A stretch of 64,000 bases of DNA from Paenibacillus paridis (lineage in GTDB: Bacteria > Bacillota > Bacilli > Paenibacillales > Paenibacillaceae), in NCBI RefSeq assembly GCF_006345825.1, contig NZ_VCIX01000080.1, positions 65,129 to 129,128 on the forward strand, in the 5' to 3' direction. Under the pieces are notes generated by a model that saw nothing but the letters and a program-made list of their open reading frames with translations, was not told where the DNA came from and did not search any database. The translations under genes and the position numbers were made by a program. Positions 1 through 10,900 of this stretch are shown here, in pieces. The number at the start of each line of letters is the position of its first letter. Positions within the stretch are counted from its first letter, which is position 1.

Positions 1-3000
1 AAGATAAACCTGAACAACCGTTTCGTTTCCAGCACCATCAACCGCTTTAAGAATCAGGGTTTGATCTGGTTCTTCGCTTGAGGTCTTACGATTTACAACG
101 AATGTTCCGTCTGAATTTCTAACAATTCCGTCTGAACTGCCGTCTAAAGTTAATGATGCGGATGGTTCTGATAGACCATGGAAGCTATAGCTTGAGTCCG
201 CACCAACAAAAACAACTTGATTGCTGACGGTGTTGTCAACGTTTTCCTTGTCAAGGCTTGTTTGAACATCTTCACCAAGGAGTAACGTCGGTGCTTTTGT
301 ATCAACAGTAAATCCGATTGCACCTGATGACCTGCTGCCTCGAATGGTGTCACGGTTTTCACCAACTGCTAGAAAGTCAATCAATTGCTGGCCGTCTTCA
401 AGACTTTCTTCAAATGACCAAACCGTCTTAAACTCTTGAGGCGTGTTTTTTTCTTCAGTGTTAAGGTTAAATATCATTTTAACAGGCCTGTCGAAGGTAT
501 AAGTTGCCTCTAGCTTATCAGTACTTAAATAATATCGTTCTTTTGTTCTGTCAATGTTTGTTTCAATGCTTAAAAGCTGTGGTTTCTCCATTGAAGGCAT
601 AACAAAGCTTTGCGATGATGCAAATTCGGTTGAACGATAATATTCTGCATGTTTAAGAGGATCTTCCACAATTCTAGCAGCCTGCACTTTAACAAAATAA
701 GTCTTGCCTTCCTGTAATAGAGGTCGGTTCGTTTTGTCTTCTAATGGTTTTAGAATGATGTCACTGCCAACTTTAAATTGACCAAAGGAATTTTCAACCT
801 CAACACCATCTTCGTCTTGGATAGCAACAAGATAGTGTGTTGCCGTTTTGTCACTTCCCGTTATATCAACCTTCACATAGCCGTCACCACTGTAGACCGC
901 AGAAACAGATTCTGGTTTTTGAGGAAGCAGTGGGTTTGTGAAAGTGAATGTTGAAGAAGTGATTTTTTTGCTCATTCCACCTTGATGGTTAACAAGCATG
1001 GCAACAACATGGTATTTCCCTTGAGGGAAGGACTCAGGAAGTGTGAACACATGAGAACCAGATTTAATTTCATCTAACTCTAGGTTGCCAATACTAATTA
1101 AAGATGAAGTGTCTTTAATGTTAGTGGATTCAATGGCTTGCATGACTGATGGGTCTTTTGTGACATAGACATTAAGTGCACCCGAATAATTGCTTTGCTT
1201 ATCCGTTGTCCAAGAAACGTTGATATCACGGCTTGAATTCTCGCTAGTAGAAGCACTGATTCCTGTAAGCTCTGGCATATCGTCAACACTGTTTACTTCA
1301 AAGTTGTCGATATAAACATCAGGTGTTTCAACTGAAATGGACCAGTTACCAGCAACAATAAGAGATGGGTCAGTGATTGAAATGTACAAATAATTAACGC
1401 CATCTAAAGATTGAACAAGATAGTTTCCGTTACCATTATTATCGTCTTCAACCATTGCCACTTTTTTTCCATCCGGATTGGTGACAATGATTTCTGATGC
1501 TGAAGGTTTGACAAATCCACGAAGTGGAATTTCAATGAGAAGTGAATCTTTTGTCGCCAAGCTAATCTCTTTTATAACCCCATTTCCGGCTCTAGTATTA
1601 GATATTGCCTTAGTCGTGAGTCTTCTCATATTAGTTCCATACGCCATGGTCGTTGGCACAAGGTTGCCGCTTTCGTCTAGCGCTTCCGAGTGAACATAGT
1701 GAACAGCGTTTCCTCTTGAAGACAGGTCGATTGATCCGCCAAAGCTTAGGTCGCCGTTCCAATAATAGATAAAGCCAAGCTTAATGCCAATGACTTTAAA
1801 GTTTGCACCCACAAAGTCAGTTGAAACCGCTGCCTCGACTCCTCCAATCTCCTTGCCCCCCACAAATGGGATAGAGTCTGGAATGAACAGTCCTGCGTAA
1901 ACATAACCATAAAAATAATCTTCCGTAATTTTTATCGTTATACCACCACGTATTATTCCTGCGTGGATGCTGATATCGCCAAATGCATTTAGCTGAAAAG
2001 GCGATATCCATTGAACATTCATTCCCGCTCGAATATTAAAGATTCTTCCATCATCGTCTCCATTTAACCGGCCTGTTCCTTCAATTGCAAGACCGGATAG
2101 TTTTGCATCCAGCTTAAAATCACCTACAATAATGATATTAATTAAAAGCCTTGTTTGAAGATGGATGGTAATGGGTGGGAGTTCGCCTGCTGGTTCTCCA
2201 GCAATGGTATCTGCAAGATTTGAAATGCCTCCGCCAAGTCCTGTAATAAATACATAAGGCGCAACAACAGGTACTTTCGTTGTTTCCGATGCTAAAAAGA
2301 ATGTGAGTTCGTCAAGCATCATTTTTGGAACTTCGTTAATAGGAACCTTTTTCAGTGCCAATGACCCTTCTACTTCCAGCATGGCTATAGAAACACCTGC
2401 ATCGATGCTATAAATATCATCAATCGTGTTAATGGTTATTTCGGCCTCTACACCAGCTTCGTTTCCTACTAATGGGCCTAATATATCTTCTGGTAGACCT
2501 ACAGATAGTGTTGTGTTAACACCAATAAAACCAATCTCGCCGTCTTTACTGCCATAGAGAACATCTTTAACGTCTGCAGTTAGTGAGCCTTTATATTCAT
2601 CGAATTCTTCACCCTTCGACTTGTCAGGAGCTTTTAAAGGCAATGAGATCTTTCCGCCAAAGCTAATTCCGAAATCTTCATCATCTTGAGTCATAACACC
2701 ATATTTAATATTGATTAAAAAACCTGCAATATTTTGCAGCATCGTTCCGGCATCTCCAAGCTTAAGTTCAAGTGCCTCAGCATTCTCCTCAGAAACAGCC
2801 TCCCGATCCAGGCTGTATTTGGTTCCATTCTTGGCTTCATAATACCATTTATTATGCCAAATATTGACGGAGTTGATCACTTTGATGGTACCATCGCCTT
2901 CTAGCTTTGCACCATTATTGTCAACTGTCATCTTAAGGGCTGCGTTGCTGTCATATGCCAAGATGTTGTTAATGGTAATGTCGCCATCGGCTCTGCTAGC

Positions 3001-4929
3001 AGAGTAGTATTTCTCTGTCCCCGTACCCATAAGCCTAATTTTCCCGCGAAGTGTCAAAAGAATTTCAGTTTTATCTTTTTCAAATCCTATACCTTTATTA
3101 AGAAGGCCATCTCTTTTAACGCTGCCAGATACAAATTTTTTCATTACATCTTCGTTTTCAAAACTAACATAGTCATACAACTGTCTGTTGTTTGAACCAT
3201 TTGTAAATCGAACTAGCGAAACAATACCATAACTTGCACTTTTATCTTTAATATTATTTGTTACATCTAGTGTAGCTGTTGCTTTGATTTTTGTACCAAA
3301 GGCATCGATTAGTTGTTGGTTTGTAAATCTAAATTCAATGTCATATTTTCCAACTGCCAACGTTTGATCCGTTGAAAACGCAAGCGTTTGACCTTCTTCA
3401 ATAAAACTTATTTTTCTTTTATCAATCAGAATAGCCTCGCCGCTTGATGATGAAACAAGATAAAGACTCCATCCATCACTTCCCGAAAGAGCCTCATCCA
3501 AAACTTTCATATCACCTGAAACCGTGATATTTTTGTCGCCTTCATAATAAACGGCCGCTGGGAAAACATGCTTCATTGAAACTTCAGGAAGCTTTCCTTC
3601 AACGGCAGGAATCAAAATGTTTGTATTCGCACCGTAGTCAACCACTTTATGTGTGCTAGAATCAATAATTTCTGTTGCACTTAACGAAACGACCAAACGT
3701 TTGGATGTGATCATAGACTGAGTCTCTGCAATAATTTCAACATTCGGAATATCAAACACAGTTCCAATGTTAAGACCGCCCGAAATCTTCACATTGTATT
3801 CTCGTGTATTCGTTGCTGCAAAAACAAGTCCCTCTTCAAGGCTAAGTTTCACGATTGGTTCTATGAGCTCTCTTGCTCCTGTAACACTGTTGTCAATGGT
3901 TACCGTTGCTTTAAAAACACCGTTTTTTTCATATCCTTTTTTGTCATTAGTTAGTAAAACGTTCTCGGTTTGGATACCTATTGAAACATGATCCTTTTGT
4001 GTTTGGTCAGAAAAATTACCAATACCATAGAGCATTTCAGAAATTCTAACTTGTCCTGGCTCAATTGATTTTTCGTTCCAATAATAAGCAGTTGCCGTGT
4101 CAGGAACTAAATATTTGTTTGAATAGTTGGTAAAGTCAACACTCGGGTTTGGTGTATAATCATATCTTGTATTTGCAAGATTAACCCAATGACCAACAAT
4201 AACTTTATCAACGTCTACGTCTTTGTTGCCACTCCAGCCGGACAACATGGCATAAGCCATCTTGTCCGAAGCTGAAAGAGAATCAACATATCTAATTTGT
4301 TGAGGAAGGTTTTCACCGCTATATTCCGTTTCAACGATTGTCGGTTGTCTTGGGTCAACCAAAACGTAAGGTGAATCAATTTCTGAACCAAGCGCGTTGT
4401 CTAAAAGAAGACGAATACCCACTTTTCCGGCTGCGGCATTGTTATTTTTCACATCATATGAAATACCAATGTTTCCAGCCCTCGGGTTGCTAGGGTCAAT
4501 AGAAATGGACACCTTTTGTGTAATGGTATAGCCCTTGATGTCCCATGCGATGGTTAACAGCCTGTTTTGCTCTGAAACGACAGGTTCATGAAGCTTTGTA
4601 TCTATTCCAAACCAGCCATATTCCTGACCGAAAATAAAATCTTTTCCGTCGATACGAACGGTTGTGAATGATGTTCCATTGCTCCTTGCCGCATCTTCCC
4701 TATAAAGAAGCGGTAGGTTGTTGTCGAACGTTTTTTGTGGGTGACCGTCAATCGTTTCGATTGAAAAACCACCCGTTCTTGAATTTATAGAATATTTCAT
4801 AAACTCGTTTGCAATTGAATAATCCGCACCACTAGCATCAGCACGAATAGGGAAACTTGCAAAAGTGAAAAGCATGGTTAGACAAAGGGCTGCAGCTATG
4901 CTGCGTTTTATGGCTCTATGGATAGTCAT
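1..4929 (-). CDS. Giant secreted protein with Ig/fibronectin-like C-terminal part, partial
   Basis: An open frame starts at the ATG at 4929-4927 and runs without a stop to base 1, giving 1643 codons with the C-terminus outside the window. The N-terminus is a signal peptide: a basic stretch (MTIHRAIKR), a hydrophobic core and a probable cleavage site near IRADA. The first ~300 residues look like a globular beta-rich domain. The middle is a long beta-rich region, and the last ~600 residues are fibronectin/Ig-like modules (SWTTDKQ, YFVKVQAAR and APTLLLGED type strands). The start lies 3 bp after the stop of the upstream giant gene, and its GGAGGG ribosome site is inside that gene's end, so the two are co-transcribed and probably translationally coupled. 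I do not recognise a family. Export and a cell-surface or matrix role are inferred from the signal peptide and repeats. The anchoring domain, if any, must be beyond the edge. Confidence 0.85.
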   Translation of the reverse strand, partial: MTIHRAIKRSIAAALCLTMLFTFASFPIRADASGADYSIANEFMKYSINSRTGGFSIETIDGHPQKTFDNNLPLLYREDAARSNGTSFTTVRIDGKDFIFGQEYGWFGIDTKLHEPVVSEQNRLLTIAWDIKGYTITQKVSISIDPSNPRAGNIGISYDVKNNNAAAGKVGIRLLLDNALGSEIDSPYVLVDPRQPTIVETEYSGENLPQQIRYVDSLSASDKMAYAMLSGWSGNKDVDVDKVIVGHWVNLANTRYDYTPNPSVDFTNYSNKYLVPDTATAYYWNEKSIEPGQVRISEMLYGIGNFSDQTQKDHVSIGIQTENVLLTNDKKGYEKNGVFKATVTIDNSVTGARELIEPIVKLSLEEGLVFAATNTREYNVKISGGLNIGTVFDIPNVEIIAETQSMITSKRLVVSLSATEIIDSSTHKVVDYGANTNILIPAVEGKLPEVSMKHVFPAAVYYEGDKNITVSGDMKVLDEALSGSDGWSLYLVSSSSGEAILIDKRKISFIEEGQTLAFSTDQTLAVGKYDIEFRFTNQQLIDAFGTKIKATATLDVTNNIKDKSASYGIVSLVRFTNGSNNRQLYDYVSFENEDVMKKFVSGSVKRDGLLNKGIGFEKDKTEILLTLRGKIRLMGTGTEKYYSASRADGDITINNILAYDSNAALKMTVDNNGAKLEGDGTIKVINSVNIWHNKWYYEAKNGTKYSLDREAVSEENAEALELKLGDAGTMLQNIAGFLINIKYGVMTQDDEDFGISFGGKISLPLKAPDKSKGEEFDEYKGSLTADVKDVLYGSKDGEIGFIGVNTTLSVGLPEDILGPLVGNEAGVEAEITINTIDDIYSIDAGVSIAMLEVEGSLALKKVPINEVPKMMLDELTFFLASETTKVPVVAPYVFITGLGGGISNLADTIAGEPAGELPPITIHLQTRLLINIIIVGDFKLDAKLSGLAIEGTGRLNGDDDGRIFNIRAGMNVQWISPFQLNAFGDISIHAGIIRGGITIKITEDYFYGYVYAGLFIPDSIPFVGGKEIGGVEAAVSTDFVGANFKVIGIKLGFIYYWNGDLSFGGSIDLSSRGNAVHYVHSEALDESGNLVPTTMAYGTNMRRLTTKAISNTRAGNGVIKEISLATKDSLLIEIPLRGFVKPSASEIIVTNPDGKKVAMVEDDNNGNGNYLVQSLDGVNYLYISITDPSLIVAGNWSISVETPDVYIDNFEVNSVDDMPELTGISASTSENSSRDINVSWTTDKQSNYSGALNVYVTKDPSVMQAIESTNIKDTSSLISIGNLELDEIKSGSHVFTLPESFPQGKYHVVAMLVNHQGGMSKKITSSTFTFTNPLLPQKPESVSAVYSGDGYVKVDITGSDKTATHYLVAIQDEDGVEVENSFGQFKVGSDIILKPLEDKTNRPLLQEGKTYFVKVQAARIVEDPLKHAEYYRSTEFASSQSFVMPSMEKPQLLSIETNIDRTKERYYLSTDKLEATYTFDRPVKMIFNLNTEEKNTPQEFKTVWSFEESLEDGQQLIDFLAVGENRDTIRGSRSSGAIGFTVDTKAPTLLLGEDVQTSLDKENVDNTVSNQVVFVGADSSYSFHGLSEPSASLTLDGSSDGIVRNSDGTFVVNRKTSSEEPDQTLILKAVDGAGNETVVQVYL

Positions 4930-4932
4930 TGC

Positions 4933-7900
4933 CTATTTCCCTCCTTGTGTTGGAGCTTTTGAAACATATACAGAAATGTTGAAATAATCACGCTTGTCCG
5001 TCTGGATATAAATGGTATACCAACCTTCTGCTACATTATCCATTGTAAAAACTCCATTTTTCTCCCGAAGGACCGTTCCTTTTGTTTTCATCTGACCTTG
5101 CGTTAAAATACCTTTTTCATAACGTGCATATGAGATTCCGGAAAAGTTTTTCAGTGAAATTTCAACTTTGTTTCCAAGAACGGTTGCAGTATTTGTGCTG
5201 TCCGGCATAACTCCGTTAACAAGGGCTATGGTGTCATAAAGACCCACAAGGCGAATGGTTCGGCGAATGGTGGTTTGATTTCCTGCATCATCTCTTACTG
5301 TATAGTCGATATAGTAAGGGTTCGAGCGAACAAATTCATTTGCTGAGATGTTGTCAGGGTCAAACACTCGCCCGCCTACTCCATAGCTGATGGTAACTCG
5401 GTTTGTTAGATCAACTTTTTTATTTGCTACCATATCCCATGCTTCGAAGTCGAGAAGCTTTGACTTGTCATATGCAATGGAGGCATCTTTTTTAGGCGTC
5501 ATTCCTTCGATAAAGATTAGCTCTTCACCATTTTTAAGTTTGAGCACAGGAGGTGTTTTGTCGATTAGACCAATGTTGACACCATACGAGGTATAGTCCC
5601 CTGTTCTTCCTTGGAGATTGAAAACATAAAGTCCATTATCCCTATAGTTCATTGACTTATCTTGTTCCCAAACATCGTTTCCGCCAACGAACTTAGCATC
5701 TTTGTCAGTGATTACAGTGACTTTGACATCTTGATTTGTTGTTGGGTTTTTATCCGTTCCCACCACATAACCTTCTTCTTTTCCAGATGTGTCAACTCCA
5801 ACAGTAATCTTGTTTTGATAATCCTTTTCAATCCACTCACCAGCTTGGTTTTTTTCAAGATATTTATAGGACCAACGAACTTCTTTAACCTTTGGTCCTC
5901 CTACTTCAATTCCTTCAACCGTCAGTAGAATCTTTTGTGTTATGCCTGATTGGTCTCTAACTTGAAAGACGTGCTCCCCGTTAGTCTTAACGTTGATAAC
6001 TGTATCTTTATAGGACACAACATCACCGTCTTCATTTTTCTGCTCCGTTAAAAGTTTATATTCATATCCACGATAAGAAACGGTAAGGTCTGTTAGCTTT
6101 CTAAGAATGTCCAGTGGAACACCATCACTGTCACGGATTTGGTCAAAGGTTACATTAACGCTCAGCTTATCTTTAGCTAATGCTGCAGTTGCGCTGATTT
6201 GCGGCGGCGTAGAAACAATATTTGAAATGGTAATAACCTCATGTCCTTTGTTTCCATAGTCGTCAACAAAGAACATCGTAACCGTACCATTTTTTCTAAA
6301 GCGAACCGCTTTTGTGCCAGGGATATGTACGATATCGTTGGCAGTTAGGCTTCCGGTAGGCTCTACACCCGTTACTGTAATGGTTTTAATGTCTTTGCTA
6401 AACTGTGTCAACTCAACATTCACACTTTGTGCAGTAATGGTGGTTGGAAGTGTGCTGTAAGTCCTTGATGTTGCAATTGGCACCACTTTATTAATATTTG
6501 AAACGGTGATTGGAGTCGTCCACTTGTTCCCTGCGTAGTCATACGCTGTCACATAATAAATGCCTGAGCTGTCAAGCTCAACGACATATTCATTTTCAAG
6601 CGGCTCACCTTTAAATGGATAAACCACTTCGCCCTTCTTAACCTCCGCAAATGCGATTTCACCTGAATCATCCGATAAAGTAATCGTTGCAAAGATATTT
6701 TGGTTCGTCTTGGAAGTTTTTGATAACACATAGGAGGTCTCACCAATTGTGTTGTCAAATTGGTTATAGCTAACCGTATGAGAACCTGTGTTTCCTGCAT
6801 TATCCCTAAACTCAAATGTGAATGTGTTAATCTCTTGCGTTAGAGTCCTTGAAAGTGCTGCGTTGTTGTTTGTCATAGAAAGCGTTTTTCCGCCGCCGAT
6901 AAACTTGAGCGTTGCCATAACCTTTCTATAGGCTCTTCCTTCTTGGATTGGAACCCAATTTCCAAGATAGTTTTCATAGGCGTATTCAACCGTGTAGTGA
7001 CTGTCTTGCATGATTGGCGTTTTATCAATGTTTGAAACGGTGACTGGCAAGATTGTTTCTATTCCTGCTTTGTTAGTCACTTTGAAATATACTGTTGCAT
7101 TTTGCTCGAATGTTTCGGTGTGCGAAACAATGGAGTCAATTGGGCTAAAGTTTATGCCGTCATACGAACGTTCAAGTTTTAAAATTCCGCTTTCCGGGTC
7201 CGATATAGAAAGTCTTGCGTTAACATTTTGGTTGGTTGACTCCGTGATCGAATAGTCCACATTTGCAACTGGTGCAGTTTCGTCAACCACTGTCATTGCA
7301 ACATATTCGTCTTCCATCCTGTCGTCTTGAATGCCTTCTGTTGTGTACGCCTCGAAATAAGCTGATTTTATTGTATTGCCATCTCTTAGCGCTTCAAAAA
7401 CAAGCTTTGAATACGCTGTTCTTCCTTCTGCTTCTGTAAATGAAGGGGCAAGAACACTTAGCTCTGTATTTAGTGCTAAGCCAGACAACACTGCATTTTC
7501 AACAAAGAAATATTGTCCAGAATACTTGGGATTGGGAACGACAACATAATAAAGCTTATCGCTTTGGTTATAGGCTATAAACCCTCCGTTTTGGATCGTT
7601 TGACCATTTTTCTCTACATACCCTTCAATGTCAAATCCTGTAACAAAATCAACATCAGGGGTGAATTCTAGAACACTATCCCTTCCGGCCTCGTCCTGAA
7701 TATAAAGGCTGATTGGATTATTATTTTGAATAACAACATCATAGTCCATCGTATATTCAGTGGATGTTGTTAAAAGTCCTGTATAAAGAAGGTTCGACCT
7801 TGCCATGTCACCCACAGCATTACCCTGGGCAGGTGCATTAGGCATTACGGTTACTGGAACGTTAAATGAAACGGTAACCGTTGAGGTGGTTTTTGTTGTT

Positions 7901-10900
7901 GCAGGGTTTGCGCTAGCCGTTACAATGGATGCTTGCGCGTCAACCAGGTCTAGTTTGGAGTCAAAGAAAACTTTTTCAGTAACATTTCCTGATGTGTCAA
8001 CGGCTTTGATCCCAATGGCATAGCTTCCACTAAGCCCCTTCAATTCAATTTTATAGGTTTTCTGTTTGTTTCCTTCGCCATTAACGATTACCGGACTACT
8101 TTGCATGTCCACGGATTGACTTGAATTAAACAACGCATAATCAGCTTCTGTTAGAATATGATTTTCTGTTGGGTCTTTAATAAGTGCGAATGAAACGGTT
8201 GTGTCACTCTTGTCTGAAACATCAACGGTGATAACACCATCTTGTCTTGCTCCTTTTGTCACGATTTTACTTGACGCAAGTGCAGATGGCACTGTTTTGT
8301 CAATGTTAGAAACGGAGATAGGAACAAGAACTTGATTTCCAAGCTCGTCAGATAGGATTAGGTTTGTTGTTATGTTTTCGCTAATCGTTACGGTGAATGC
8401 ACCGTTTGCATATGGAGAAACCGTGATTTTGTCTGCATCTTCTGGTGAAACTGTCAGCTTGCTAATTCCCGTACCAACATCATTTGCTATTATTCTTGCT
8501 GTCACTGATGCGTTTGTTGGCTGAATGGTGCTATAGTCTGGCAATTCAAAGGTCGGCGCTTGGCTATCATAAAGAATCGTGATCGGTCTTGCTTCTGTTA
8601 AAAACTCAGGTTTTTCGTCAGCAGGATAATTGATGAGCCCAAACTGAAGATAGATGGTGTTGACACCCTCTTGAAGCGGAACAGGTGTGTCGAGTGTAAA
8701 TGTAAAATAACCACCAGAATTATTATCCGCAGTAAACTCAGGCACTAAAACGCCGTTATCTGTTGACGTGCCATCAGTTGTTGCATAATATACCGGTTTT
8801 TGATATTTTGATGTACTAGTAGAAGTCCATGCTTTATGGGGTTCACTCAAAGCCGCATAGACACTATATGTTCCATCCGTTGTTGCACCCATTCCGTTTA
8901 ATGTCTTTGACTGGGTATGGTTTAATTCATCAACTATCGCAGGTCCTGACCTCATGCCAAAGTACGGGGAAACCTTTTTGCTTTCTCTGCCATGCGGGTC
9001 TCTTGTAACAACAACAATGCTGTACGCACCTGACGGAAGTCCCGTTATGGTCAAGGTTTGATCAACTTCTACTATGTTTTCACTGTTTGGTGTCAGTGTC
9101 AGCGGATAGTCTGGCATATCTGCAATTCTACTTTCTGAGCCTGGCTGAGATAAATAATAATATGCACTTGCAATTCCGCTGTCATCTGTCACTTTCACGT
9201 TAAACTGATGTGATGATTTAAAATGATCATGCTGATTTCCGACGGTATAGCTAATTTCCGGTGCATTGTTGTCATAAACGTATTCCCGTGAAAAATCGGT
9301 AGTGTTGCCTGATTGTTTATTTGTAACACGATATTCAAGTATATATTTTCCGTTCATCTGCGCTATAGTTCCTTTAATATTACTTTTTTCATCAGCACCA
9401 ACATCATCGCTCGATTTATATACACTAAAGTTTTGTGTAAAGCTTTGGTCATTGCTCGGATGTGAAATCCACCTATATCTCGTTTCAATGTTTGGATTGC
9501 TTATGTCGAAACTGATGTCAAAACGTGGCATTGGAAGGCTATAATCCTCCGTAATGAGTGTGTCAACAACATTTCCATTGAAAATACTCACAGGTTTTTT
9601 ATAATATCTTGACGCTTGCTCGTTTCTTGAATCGTTTCCAAGTGAGTCCATTGTGAAATAATAGAGAGTTCCATCAAAGTTGTCACCTTTTGGAATGGAT
9701 AGCATTGCAGTTGCGCTATCACCTTCTGAGTCTACAAATGCCCACATCCCTTGAGTTGAAGCAATTTCTTTTGATGCAGGTTCAATTTGATTGATTGGAG
9801 TGTCAGTTGGCGTCGCAGTTCCGTTTATAAAGGTATAATAAGTCCTTGACCAGCCGTTATTGCTTTGTTGAAAGTCGTTCATTTCGAAACGATAATCATT
9901 TCTTTTGCGAAGCTGCGCATCTTGCGGATGGATCGTTTCTTGAATGGTCACTCGTGGAGCCTGGCTATCGATTTTGATATTTTCAATTTCTGCATATCCG
10001 GCATCTCCGCCTAGTGGATTGTCAGCTTTATCCCATCCATAAAGCCGAAGCTTGAATTCGCCTTCCGTTGGATCGATTGGACTTAGCTTTATGCTGACTC
10101 CATTTAAAACTTGCGTGTTAATTGGCGCGGTAACTCTTGTTTTGTTTCCTGTACCATCAAAGTTTGTTATTCTTATCATTGCCGGTTCATAGGAATCATT
10201 GGTTTTCTTGTATAATTCATAATTAAAATAGTTTTGATTCAATGTGGTGTGGGCAACATTTCCTTCTGGATAGAGTGTTTCGCTTGAAACCATATAAAAT
10301 TCATGCATCTTTTGGATCTTGTTTTGAATGGAGTTTTCGCCCACAAGGTCATTTCCACTTTGGTCGGTTACTCTTATGGTTGGTGTTTTTGTGTCAACTT
10401 TGTGAGTTGAAAAATAGAAACTTTGAGATGTTGTTGATTCTGGTGTTGGATTTTCCAATTGATAGGCCTGTGTTCGACCATTTTTCACTAGAGAGGTAGA
10501 CACATTATTAAGCTGGAGCCTTATGCCCTCGCCTTCAACTTCGCTAACATCGAGCGGCACTTTCCCAGTAAACTGAAGTGTGCCGGTTGGTTTTCCGTCA
10601 TTGCCTTGCAGTTTTGTCATCGTAAGATCAGAAAGCTTTGTTGCAGTACTGTTTCCAAGATATAACTCAGGTGTTGCTTTGAAGTTTGTTATGAGCTCCG
10701 TTCTATCTTCTTGCGTCATGTTTTTTTTGTGAATGGAAACCGCGTCAACTGTGATATTAACATCTGTAAATTTTCGATTTAGATATCGATTGTCAGTGCT
10801 GGGTGAATAGGTAATCGTTTGATTGATATTGGGGTTGCCAAGGTTATATATGCTACGATAAAACGTATAAGTTACATCTTTATAATAGTAATCCGCTTGC